Shown here: piece by piece, positions 45,324 to 53,401 of the stretch | Numbering within the stretch: the first letter of the stretch is position 1 | Layout: each line of letters starts with the position of its first letter | Assembly (NCBI GenBank): GCA_012960535.1 | Contig: DUBB01000042.1 | Location: forward strand, 14,735-78,734 | From: Gammaproteobacteria bacterium | GTDB lineage: Bacteria > Pseudomonadota > Gammaproteobacteria > Pseudomonadales > Azotimanducaceae | Length of the DNA stretch: 64,000 bases | Reading direction: 5' to 3' | Notes under the pieces: generated by a model | Told to the model about the DNA's origin: nothing | Database searches by the model: none | What the model saw: the letters and a program-made list of their open reading frames with translations, nothing else | Program-made: the position numbers and the translations under genes

Positions 45324-47855
45324 ATGAAAAGAATGTTAATAAACGCAACTCACACTGAAGAGTTGCGGGTTGCCCTGGTAGATGGGCAGCGGATGTATGA
45401 TTTAGATATAGAAAGTCTGGCAAGAGATCAAAAAAAATCTAATATCTATAAAGGTAAAATTACCCGGGTAGAACCCAGCCTGGAAGCTGCTTTTGTAGAC
45501 TTTGGTGGTAATCGTCATGGCTTTCTACCCTTAAAAGAAATTTCAAGAACCTATTTTTCCAAGGCACCTGCCAATTCCAAGGGCAGAGTCAATATTTCCG
45601 AAGTCGTCAAGGAAGGCCAGGAAATCATTGTCCAGGTAGATAAAGAAGAACGCGGAACCAAAGGCGCAGCCCTAACCACTTTCTATAGTCTGGCAGGCCG
45701 TTATCTAGTGCTGATGCCCAATAACCCTCGTGCTGGAGGCATATCACGACGAATAGAAGGCGACGAGCGCGATGACCTAAAAGATGTCCTGGCGACTCTG
45801 GATATTCCCAAGGATATGGGCGCTATCGTTCGTACAGCCGGCGTTGGTAGATCTGCAGAAGAATTGCAATGGGACCTCAAATACCTGCTGCAACTTGCAG
45901 AGGCCATCAAAATAGCCGTGGATGACCGTAAAGCTCCCTTTCTGATCTACCAAGAAGGCGATGTCATCACCCGTGCCGTCAGGGACTATATGAGAGATGA
46001 TATCGGCGAAGTACTCATCGATACAGACGAGGCATTCAAACAGGCAGCCTCTTTTGTTAATCAAGTTATGCCACACCTGGCGTCAAAGATTAAGCGCTAC
46101 TCCAGCGATGTCCCGCTCTTTAATCGATATCAAATAGAGGGCCAGATCGAATCCGCGTTTCAACGCGAAGTAAGATTGCCATCGGGAGGGTCCATAGTCA
46201 TCGATCCAACCGAAGCACTGGTGTCCATCGACATCAACTCTGCCAGGGCCACTCGGGGTTCTGACATTGAGGAAACAGCCCTAAACACAAATTTAGAGGC
46301 CGCCGATGAGATCAGCAGACAACTCAGGCTGAGAGATATTGGTGGCTTGATTGTTATCGATTTCATCGACATGACGCCTACCAAAAACCAACGAGCCGTA
46401 GAAAATTGCATGCGCGATTCACTGGAAGTCGACCGGGCAAGGATCCAATTGGGTCGAATCTCAAAATTTGGCCTGCTTGAAATGAGCCGACAAAGATTGC
46501 GTCCATCCCTGCGAGAAACCAGCCACATCATGTGCCCCCGCTGTGAGGGCCTTGGCACAATCCGAGATATAGAATCCAGTGCTCTGGCGGTGCTCAGGCT
46601 CATACAGGAAGAAGCACTGAAGCAGACCAGCACAGAAATAAGAGCATTCCTGCCCATTTCAGTAGCCTCGTTTGTTTTAAACGAAAAGCGCGAAATGATT
46701 GCCAATATCGAAAGCCAGAACAGTGTCAGGATTGTTATCATCGCAGAGGTTGAGATGCAGACACCTCACTACAGAGTAGAACGGCTGCGAGCTGCAGATG
46801 TTGAGGAAGAACAAGCAAGTTACGACATCCAATCCGTGGAAAAAGATGAGGAACCAGAAACTGCCATCGAACTAAGACCGGTTGTACGCGAATCTGCTGT
46901 GGTTTCAGTCATTAGAGATGACGCGCCCATCGCCAGCAAGAAAGCGGCTAACAGCCCGGAAAAAGTAAAGAACCCTGCTAAATCACAGAGCAGGAACAAG
47001 CCGACCAGGCAAGCCGACGCGAGCCTTTTCGATAAACTGTTCGGCTTCCTGAAGGCGCCAGAGCAAGTTCCTGCAGCCAAGAAAGCACCGACCCGGACAA
47101 GGAAGACGCCGGGCAGTGTAACTGCTGACTCAACTAGGAAAAGGAAACCCAGAAAAACCAATCGGTCCAACGACAAAAGAGCGCAGGACGACGCTTCCAA
47201 TCCAGCAAAGTCGAAAGAAGCTACCAGTACCAGAACAGAGGGCAATAGAAGTGCAAAGGAAAGCACGTCTCGAACTTCAAAAAGTACAGCAACTTCTAAA
47301 AAGGTCACTCGCGCGCCAAGAAAGACCAGAAAGGACGACGAAATCAGTACGACACCGGCGAAAACACCTGATTCTATAACAGCGCCAGAAGCCAAGGTGG
47401 ATACCACAGCCAGGGCAAATGAGGACCAGCCGAGTACAGACAAAAGAGCTAATGGTAATCGAGAGAAAACCCAGCGAAGACGCAGGAGTAATAAAACCGA
47501 TGAGCCGTCTTCAACGATTGCCCAGCAAGACAACAGCGCGCCCAGCGAAAGCGAGGTATCTGCGGACCACGACAAAACTGTGAAGCAATCCGTATCAACG
47601 GAGCAGAATGATTCTCCTGCAAAGACGCAAATTGAAAATAGTGGACCGGTCAACGTAAACAGCGCAGGCAAATGGGGCCAGGCCGGTAATGACCCACGAG
47701 TTGCGCCTCAGATACTAGCGCCAGGTTCTATTTTAGTTATTGCACCACAAAAACCGGTTACCGAGCATTTACCTGCCATAGAGAGAGATCTCGGTACTAA
47801 TCACTCAAGCAATTGGAATCGAGCGAATAACGACCCGAGGGCGAGCAGGTCTTGA
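45324..47855 (+). CDS. rne: Ribonuclease E
   Basis: 843 residues. The start MKRMLINAT matches E. coli exactly in style. S1 domain near the N terminus, catalytic DNase-I-like part with D303 ([10 protein letters not shown]) and the second Asp in IVIDFIDM, Zn-link cysteines C404-P-R-C407, and a disordered, Arg/Lys- and Ser-rich tail (after about 500) for the degradosome. The tail ends with two NDPR motifs (789-792, 836-839). Main endoribonuclease for mRNA decay and rRNA/tRNA processing; membrane-tethered by its tail (inferred). Long leader suggests autoregulation. Confidence 0.95.
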   Translation: MKRMLINATHTEELRVALVDGQRMYDLDIESLARDQKKSNIYKGKITRVEPSLEAAFVDFGGNRHGFLPLKEISRTYFSKAPANSKGRVNISEVVKEGQEIIVQVDKEERGTKGAALTTFYSLAGRYLVLMPNNPRAGGISRRIEGDERDDLKDVLATLDIPKDMGAIVRTAGVGRSAEELQWDLKYLLQLAEAIKIAVDDRKAPFLIYQEGDVITRAVRDYMRDDIGEVLIDTDEAFKQAASFVNQVMPHLASKIKRYSSDVPLFNRYQIEGQIESAFQREVRLPSGGSIVIDPTEALVSIDINSARATRGSDIEETALNTNLEAADEISRQLRLRDIGGLIVIDFIDMTPTKNQRAVENCMRDSLEVDRARIQLGRISKFGLLEMSRQRLRPSLRETSHIMCPRCEGLGTIRDIESSALAVLRLIQEEALKQTSTEIRAFLPISVASFVLNEKREMIANIESQNSVRIVIIAEVEMQTPHYRVERLRAADVEEEQASYDIQSVEKDEEPETAIELRPVVRESAVVSVIRDDAPIASKKAANSPEKVKNPAKSQSRNKPTRQADASLFDKLFGFLKAPEQVPAAKKAPTRTRKTPGSVTADSTRKRKPRKTNRSNDKRAQDDASNPAKSKEATSTRTEGNRSAKESTSRTSKSTATSKKVTRAPRKTRKDDEISTTPAKTPDSITAPEAKVDTTARANEDQPSTDKRANGNREKTQRRRRSNKTDEPSSTIAQQDNSAPSESEVSADHDKTVKQSVSTEQNDSPAKTQIENSGPVNVNSAGKWGQAGNDPRVAPQILAPGSILVIAPQKPVTEHLPAIERDLGTNHSSNWNRANNDPRASRS

Positions 47856-47935
47856 CATAGCCCCCTATGCTCAGCAGTTTTGGGCAAAGGGTGCAACTGA
47901 GCCCTGCGCAGGCACTCATAACATCTGCTTTATTG

Positions 47936-48961
47936 TCAGATCTGCCGGCTAGGGTTGAAAAATACAGGCTCGGGTTCCAGTGCAATACGGTAGTTTTCCT
48001 GAACTGCCGTCTGCACTTCCCTGGTCAGGGTCAGGATATCAGAAAAGCTGGCCCCGCCTACGTTTTCAATGACCAGGGCATGCTGATTAGAGACCTGTGC
48101 ACCACCCACTCGATGACCCTTAAAATCGAGCTGGTCTATTAGCCAGGCAGCTGATACTTTCCAGGTGTCGCCTTCGCTATGGCCGGGTATCGAACCTAGT
48201 TCTGCGACTAACGCATCATATTCGCTTACGCTGATAACGGGGTTCTTAAAAAAACTGCCCACATTAGGCCGGTGCCGGGGATCAGGTAGTTTCTGCTGAC
48301 GCAATTGCAATACTGCATCTCTGATAGCCCTGGGATAATCCTGAAGCTTCTGGGGGCCCACTTGCTGCTCTAATTCAACATAATCAAGACAGGGAACTGG
48401 CTGTGATCCCAGGGCTAATTCTACTTCTATAATGATAAACTGATCAGTCAAAGCCTTCTTGAAAATACTGCTTCGATAGCCAAATTGACAAGTATCTGTA
48501 TCAAACCGATGCTGTTCAAGTGTTCTCAAGTCTATCGCGGAGAGTGCTTTGAATCGGTCTGCAACCTCAATACCGTAGGCACCAATATTTTGGATAGGCG
48601 CGGCGCCTACAGTACCCGGTATTCCCGATAAATTCTCCAACCCAAATAAACCAGAAGTGTAAATTGATTCCCTGACCAGATGATCCCAGAGGACACCGGC
48701 AGCAACGCGCAACCTGTTTCCTTTTCTGACAATGCCCTGCATGCCCGGGTTAATAACCAGGCCTGATATTTTCTCGGGCAGCACAACATTACTACCAGAG
48801 GCAACAATACTAATAGCCAGACCTCGATGCTTTGCAAACAACAGAGCTTGCATCAGCGTTTCCTGGTCAATCGCCTTGCAGAAATACTGCGCCCTTGAAG
48901 GTAAAGCCAGGGTGTTGAATGAAGTCAGGTCAAAATCAGATTTAATCAATTCGGATTCCAT
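47936..48961 (-). CDS. murB: UDP-N-acetylenolpyruvoylglucosamine reductase
   Basis: 341 residues of the type I MurB. FNTLALPSRAQYF start, FAD loop ISIVASGSNVVLPE, GLENLSGIPGTVGAAPIQNIGAYG, and the proton-donor serine in NVGSFFKNP; SAAWLIDQLDFKGHRVGG at the end. Makes UDP-MurNAc with NADPH. Convergent with rne, 80 bp apart. Confidence 0.94.
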   Translation of the reverse strand: MESELIKSDFDLTSFNTLALPSRAQYFCKAIDQETLMQALLFAKHRGLAISIVASGSNVVLPEKISGLVINPGMQGIVRKGNRLRVAAGVLWDHLVRESIYTSGLFGLENLSGIPGTVGAAPIQNIGAYGIEVADRFKALSAIDLRTLEQHRFDTDTCQFGYRSSIFKKALTDQFIIIEVELALGSQPVPCLDYVELEQQVGPQKLQDYPRAIRDAVLQLRQQKLPDPRHRPNVGSFFKNPVISVSEYDALVAELGSIPGHSEGDTWKVSAAWLIDQLDFKGHRVGGAQVSNQHALVIENVGGASFSDILTLTREVQTAVQENYRIALEPEPVFFNPSRQI

Positions 48962-49055
48962 AACGTTGATTATAACGACAAACGGTGTCAGTAATGTCCA
49001 TCAAAGTAAGAGAAGCGTGTATAATTTTGATTTTGGATAAAAGGGTGAAGATAAG

Positions 49056-49826
49056 ATGCTGTTAAAAGACAAAGTGGCTTTCATTACCGGTGCAGCTTCC
49101 GGGCTAGGCCGTGCCACCGCAGAAAATTTTATCGCTGCAGGTGCTAACGTGATGATCTTTGATCTCAACGAGGAAAATGCTGAAAAAGCAGCAGCAGAGT
49201 TGGGCGACAGTGCAACCTTCGCCGCTGGGGATGTCGCCGATGCAGATGCTGTCAGTGCGGCGATTGATAAAACCCTGAGTCAATATGGCGCATTGCACAT
49301 CAATATTAACAGTGCTGGGATTGGCGCTGCCTCAAGGACGCTGGGCCGGGACGGCCCTATGGATCTCAAAATGTTTGAATTTGTCATCCGGGTGAACCTG
49401 GTAGGCACTTTCAACTGTTTGAGACTATGTGCTAATGCCATGCAGAGCAACGAACCGGTCACCGAGGACGGCGAACGTGGCGTTATTGTTAATGTTGCGT
49501 CGGTAGCAGCCTTCGATGGTCAGATTGGCCAGGCAGCGTATAGCGCCAGTAAGGCCGGTGTCGCCGGCATGACACTCCCCATAGCCCGGGATCTAAGTCG
49601 ATCCGGTATCAGAATTGCAACCATCGCCCCAGGAATTTTTGAAACGCCTATGATGAAATTTGCTCCACCTCAGGTGCGCCAGCCATTAGTCGACATGACT
49701 CAGTTCCCGAAACGATTAGGTAACCCTTCTGAATTTGCCCAGACTGCAGCGTATATCGTCGAGTGCGGCTATATCAATGGCGAGGTAATCCGGCTTGATA
49801 GCAGTATTCGCATGGCACCCAAATAA
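49056..49826 (+). CDS. SDR oxidoreductase, 3-hydroxyacyl-CoA dehydrogenase type 2-like
   Basis: 256 residues. ITGAASGLGRATAENF cofactor loop, D-binding pocket MIFDLN (NAD-type), catalytic S in NVASVAAFDGQIG and Y-x3-K in YSASKAG. TIAPGIFETPMM and FPKRLGNPSEFA follow, the wording of HSD17B10/ERAB-like enzymes that act on 3-hydroxy-2-methylacyl-CoA. An upstream TATAAT (49020-49025) and AAGGGTGAAG ribosome site support the start. Divergent from murB. Confidence 0.87.
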   Translation: MLLKDKVAFITGAASGLGRATAENFIAAGANVMIFDLNEENAEKAAAELGDSATFAAGDVADADAVSAAIDKTLSQYGALHININSAGIGAASRTLGRDGPMDLKMFEFVIRVNLVGTFNCLRLCANAMQSNEPVTEDGERGVIVNVASVAAFDGQIGQAAYSASKAGVAGMTLPIARDLSRSGIRIATIAPGIFETPMMKFAPPQVRQPLVDMTQFPKRLGNPSEFAQTAAYIVECGYINGEVIRLDSSIRMAPK

Positions 49827-49944
49827 TCCGTCAAGCTGCGTTGCATGTGGCTTATCAGCAAATTCAGATGAGGTGATGATACTATCTGGAGCAACCCGGT
49901 TTTCTGCTATACCGTCCTATCAGGCGCATGATTGGCCACCAGAA

Positions 49945-50313
49945 TCAATCACCAAACTGTCTGGCAAAATCGGCTATGTATGCCCTGGAAAACGGTTTAG
50001 ACAGGATTTTCAGATCTTTTAGGTTGCCTGTCAATTTTTCGATCAGGCCATCAGCCATACCAGATATCAGGCCACATTTAACATCAGGATAGTGTTCCCG
50101 GGTATAAACAATTAACTCAATACCGGTTAGGGATCCCGGCATAATCATGTCGGTTATCAGTACATTATCGGCTTGATCGGCCAACATTTGAACGGCCGCA
50201 TCACCATCGCCAGCAACCGCTACATCATAGCCCGCTTTCAATAGAAACAACCTGGCAATATTTCATACTGCCAGGTTGGCATCAACTAGTAGAACCTTAG
50301 TTTTCACACTCAT
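49945..50313 (-). pseudogene. Response-regulator receiver domain, interrupted by in-frame TGA
   Basis: Reading from the ATG at 50313 gives MSVKTKVLLVDANLAV, then a TGA (50265-50263), then NIARLFLLKAGYDVAVAGDG and the rest of a receiver domain with the phospho-acceptor Asp (LITDMIMPG) and lysine (LSKPF). In receivers the TGA position is usually Arg (CGA). The acidic pair is also damaged (VDAN instead of VDDE). A recent nonsense mutation in a single-domain receiver is the simplest reading. The piece after the stop could start at a TTG (50250) but would lack its first strand. Confidence 0.75.
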
Positions 50314-50449
50314 AAAAATGGCCTCAAAACCCAACAAACAAATGATAAAAGGGCGCTAATTCCAAGAACTAGTTCACAGCATTTGCTGGGGTGCGACAAA
50401 CCCATCTAAACACCGTTTCCTGCTCACCACCGCGGGTGCCACCGTCCAA

Positions 50450-50977
50450 TCAAATACCAGCCTCGACTGGTTGCTCTAGCAATGCCAGTATCTCCAGGAA
50501 TGCACCTTCCGCAATGGTTTTCATTTCTGCATCTGTCTTATTCTGTATTGGATGCGGCACAAAGGCCCTGAATGGACTGAATCCCAGGGACTGAGCCTGC
50601 TTATCCGCAGCTTCAACAAACTCTTCCGAGGCGATAAATGCGCCGGGAATACCCCTGCGATCAAGATCCAATATGTCATGCAGACTGCACGACGTACAGG
50701 ATCCTCAGTCAGCTAGGGCTTCAAGTACCAGGTCACACTCTGCGGCAATCTGTTGAGTCAACTCGACAGGTGCAACCCGAGTGAAGGTTGGTTTGCTGTA
50801 TCTAAGCGTCTTTGCGCCCTTTTGCTGAAGTAAATCCTCTATTCGATCGATGAAGATATTACCTCTTGGCTTTGCTATATCCAGTAAGCCAATGGTCTTA
50901 CCGAAAACAGAGTCCGGTCGCGCCTGGGGTATTCGTCCTTCTGGGTTCAGTTCAGAAGTTGGGTCCAGTAATCGCAT
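50450..50977 (-). CDS. UGSC-type selenoprotein, selenocysteine at codon 91 (in-frame TGA)
   Basis: Two adjacent frames join through a TGA (50707-50705) into one 175-residue chain: ...EALAD-U91-GSCTSCSLHDIL.... Both sides are continuous, protein-like and same-frame, and U-G-S-C-T-S-C gives a selenocysteine beside two cysteines, as I recall for the UGSC (seleno)protein family related to reductase selenoproteins. Right after the TGA a hairpin GTCGTGCA-GUC-TGCATGAC (50693-50675) has its loop G at the 20th base from TGA, fitting bacterial SECIS rules. Start at ATG 50977, with AAAGGAGGT just before it; an upstream GTG is rejected. Partner gene immediately upstream. Function unknown, likely redox. 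Confidence 0.8.
50675..50693 (-). promoter_or_regulatory. Candidate bacterial SECIS element
   Basis: Eight pairs (one G-U) around a 3-nt loop beginning with G: GTCGTGCA / TGCATGAC. The loop lies 19 bases past the TGA, within the 16-37 nt window known for bSECIS. An outer GATCC/GGATC pairing (50702-50698 and 50671-50667) could extend it. Confidence 0.7.
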
Positions 50978-51006
50978 AACACCTCCTTTATTATTGTCCA
51001 GTTCAG

Positions 51007-52422
51007 TCACACTATAATCCTTTTTGTCACCGGTATACTACCCATCGGGCCACTGGCAACCCAGCCAGCTATGATTGCTGAAAACATACCAGCTGATCCG
51101 CCGGCTCGAACAATGGATAGCCCGCCTTCCCTGAACTTTGGCATAACCTTTTCCGCAAAGGATTGCGGCAGCCCTTCGGTAATTCCTGCCGCACCGGCCA
51201 CCAATTCAGAGCCGGGAATCATCAGCAATTCCGTTAGGCGGTCTTTTAAGTCCTGTTTGCTCCAGCCAGCTTCCCTATAAACCCGTTCATGTTCAGGTGA
51301 AACCACCAGAAAAACATCCGAAGACATCACAAATTTCGGATGGGCAACAACCCTCAATGCGGCTGCAAAAGAGCGACATAGCGAATCCGGGTCCCTGGAT
51401 TTCTGATCGACAATACCCTGCACACCATCTGCAGCAAACAGTGTGACCGTGGAATCCTCAGCAGCGAACCCCTTTTCCACAGCAAGTGATTCCCAGCAGG
51501 AACCTAATTCATCTTCAGCAAAACAAAAAGTATACTTACCTGGATTGCCCAAAGCAGAACGGTCCACCTGCTGCGGCTTACCACCACCAATATTACGGAT
51601 AACAAGCTGTAGAGCCCTACCAATGGTGGCATTTGCCCTGTTTCCCTGTCCTAGCGCATTACCTTTAGCGTTCATGCCTATAGCTCGAGAAAGTGGTCCG
51701 TTAACAACGATCATGGGACCAGAAAAGTAGGTAGTTGCAAGTAAGCCGTGCATGCAGAATTCATCTTCCAGAACAGCTTCTACGCTAGCAATGACGACCG
51801 GCAGGTATTCGGGCCTGCAGCCTGCCAGAACCGCATTTAGGGCTATTTTTTCGATAGTACAACGACCGTAATCAGGCGGAACATCACCGATATACTCCTG
51901 TGGATCCCGATGCGTACCTGCCAGCATACGCATCACGCGGACCTGGGTTGGCGGGACTACCGGCAAACCATCAGACCAGTCCTGGTCGAAGCAAGCCTCG
52001 ATATCATCGTCCGCGTCAAATTCCAGACGTCTTGATTTGAGATTAGCTGCATCAAATCTTGCAGCTAATTTTTCAGGCATTCCGGGGTCCAAGGTTCTGG
52101 ATCCACAACCCGGTCGAAACAAAGGCAATTCCGCAGCAAATTGGAAGCCTGCTATTTTTTGCCATTGTTCTTTATCCCAACCGTAGATTCGATTTACTTC
52201 CCCCTGCGCATCTTTTTCAATCAGGGTCGGAACGATTTCAATTTCAGCCCTGTAACTAAGTTCCAGGCTTTCATCATAAATGACAGGGAATCCCGGGGGG
52301 AATTGCGGGTTATCCTGGCTCACCAGCTCAATATCCAATTGATCGAAAAGTTCCGCCAGTAGCGGCTCAATTAGCTTACAGGTCTCACAGGATTCCTTTA
52401 CATATAACTGAAATTTGCTCAT
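51007..52422 (-). CDS. Thioredoxin-like protein with large C-terminal domain, UGSC partner
   Basis: 471 residues. The N-terminal 85 residues form a thioredoxin/glutaredoxin-like unit with ESCETC (C12, C15) and RAEIEIVPTLIEKD (cis-Pro position). The remaining part is a domain I do not recognise, with LPVVPPTQVRVMRMLAGTH and repeated glycine motifs (NIGGGKPQQVD, GGSAGMFSAIIAGW). It overlaps kdsB by 4 bp and ends 30 bp before the selenoprotein, so they are surely co-transcribed and may form a redox pair. Function unknown. Confidence 0.7.
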   Translation of the reverse strand: MSKFQLYVKESCETCKLIEPLLAELFDQLDIELVSQDNPQFPPGFPVIYDESLELSYRAEIEIVPTLIEKDAQGEVNRIYGWDKEQWQKIAGFQFAAELPLFRPGCGSRTLDPGMPEKLAARFDAANLKSRRLEFDADDDIEACFDQDWSDGLPVVPPTQVRVMRMLAGTHRDPQEYIGDVPPDYGRCTIEKIALNAVLAGCRPEYLPVVIASVEAVLEDEFCMHGLLATTYFSGPMIVVNGPLSRAIGMNAKGNALGQGNRANATIGRALQLVIRNIGGGKPQQVDRSALGNPGKYTFCFAEDELGSCWESLAVEKGFAAEDSTVTLFAADGVQGIVDQKSRDPDSLCRSFAAALRVVAHPKFVMSSDVFLVVSPEHERVYREAGWSKQDLKDRLTELLMIPGSELVAGAAGITEGLPQSFAEKVMPKFREGGLSIVRAGGSAGMFSAIIAGWVASGPMGSIPVTKRIIV

Positions 52423-53183
52423 TTACCGTCCTTTTTCGCTAGGATTTGTCTGACCTTGCACAGATCATCGGCTGTATCAATACCAGGTGGGATAAGCACA
52501 TCGGCAACACAAGCCATGATCCGTGCGCCATGATACAAGGCTCTTAACTGCTCTAATTTTTCGGTTTGTTCCAGGTGGCAAGCGCCCCAGCTAACAAATT
52601 CTCTTAAAAACCCAGCTGAATACGCATAAATACCTACGTGTCGATAGCACTCTGCTAATGCAGCAACCTCACCGCGTCTGGCTGGGGCTGACCGTTCAAA
52701 AGGGATGCTCGCGCGACTGAAGTATAAGGCCTCTTGACGCTGGTTCCTGACTACCTTAACGACATTGGGCTCATGCCAGTGCGCCTGTTCCGTTAGCGGC
52801 TGGCACAGCGTTGCCATATCACATGAAGACTGCTGTAGATCTTTTGCAACTTGATCGATACAGACTGGCGGAATCAAGGGTTCGTCGCCCTGAACATTGA
52901 CGATAGTGGTATCTGCAGGAATCTGGAGAATATCACAGGCTTCAGCTAAGCGATCAGTACCCGATATATGATGACTGCCCGTCATGACCACTTCACCGCC
53001 AAAACCGATAACACTATCAAAAATGGCTTGATCATCGGTGGCGACCACCGTGCGACTGGCATTGCTCAGCCGCGTTTGTTCAAATACCCGCTGGATCATG
53101 GGTTTACCATGAATATCTGCAAGCGGTTTACCAGGAAGTCTCTGGCTACCCATTCTAGCCGGGATCAGCACAGTGTATGACAT
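52419..53183 (-). CDS. kdsB: CMP-KDO synthetase
   Basis: 254 residues. IPARMGSQRLPGKPLADIHGKPMIQ is the nucleotide-binding start; VVATDDQAI, NVQGDEPLIP and RHVGIYAYSAGFL follow. Activates KDO with CTP for LPS inner core. Adjacent to the trm112-like gene as in relatives. Confidence 0.95.
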   Translation of the reverse strand: MSYTVLIPARMGSQRLPGKPLADIHGKPMIQRVFEQTRLSNASRTVVATDDQAIFDSVIGFGGEVVMTGSHHISGTDRLAEACDILQIPADTTIVNVQGDEPLIPPVCIDQVAKDLQQSSCDMATLCQPLTEQAHWHEPNVVKVVRNQRQEALYFSRASIPFERSAPARRGEVAALAECYRHVGIYAYSAGFLREFVSWGACHLEQTEKLEQLRALYHGARIMACVADVLIPPGIDTADDLCKVRQILAKKDGK

Positions 53184-53195
53184 GGCGAGCTCCGG

Positions 53196-53372
53196 TTATT
53201 CAGAATCTAAGGACCTTGCTTCTGCCGGTAACATCACCGGGATATCATCCTGAACTGGATAAGCCAATCGATCGGTCCGGCAGATCAGCTCGTTATTGTT
53301 ACGATCATAGTCCAGGCTGCCCTTACAGACAGGACAGACTAAAATCATTAATAGCTTATTATCTATGGCCAT
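53196..53372 (-). CDS. ycaR: Trm112/YcaR (UPF0434) family small protein
   Basis: 58 residues, short enough to be missed by ordinary frame listing. It reads [20 protein letters not shown] and later [20 protein letters not shown], with the CPVCK zinc-like pair and the DDIPVML end of UPF0434. In eukaryotes Trm112 activates methyltransferases; the bacterial role is unclear. It lies between lpxK and kdsB, its conserved place, 12 bp from kdsB. Confidence 0.92.
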   Translation of the reverse strand: MAIDNKLLMILVCPVCKGSLDYDRNNNELICRTDRLAYPVQDDIPVMLPAEARSLDSE

Positions 53373-53401
53373 ACGCGCCCCTGGTTAACATCCATATCAG
53401 T

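Noticed and set aside
46820-47671. 283-codon minus-strand frame rich in Leu, Ser, Val inside rne
   Set aside because: It is the complement of the Arg/Lys/Ser-rich tail of RNase E; its composition is explained by that, and no start site or family match was seen.
50263-50265. In-frame TGA of the receiver gene as a second selenocysteine
   Set aside because: Receivers have Arg there, no SECIS-like stem follows, and the acidic pair is also lost; a nonsense mutation (CGA to TGA) is simpler.
50450-51010. TGA read as tryptophan (recoded genome)
   Set aside because: TGA is used as a normal stop by many intact genes here (for example the FAN1-like and fabD genes).
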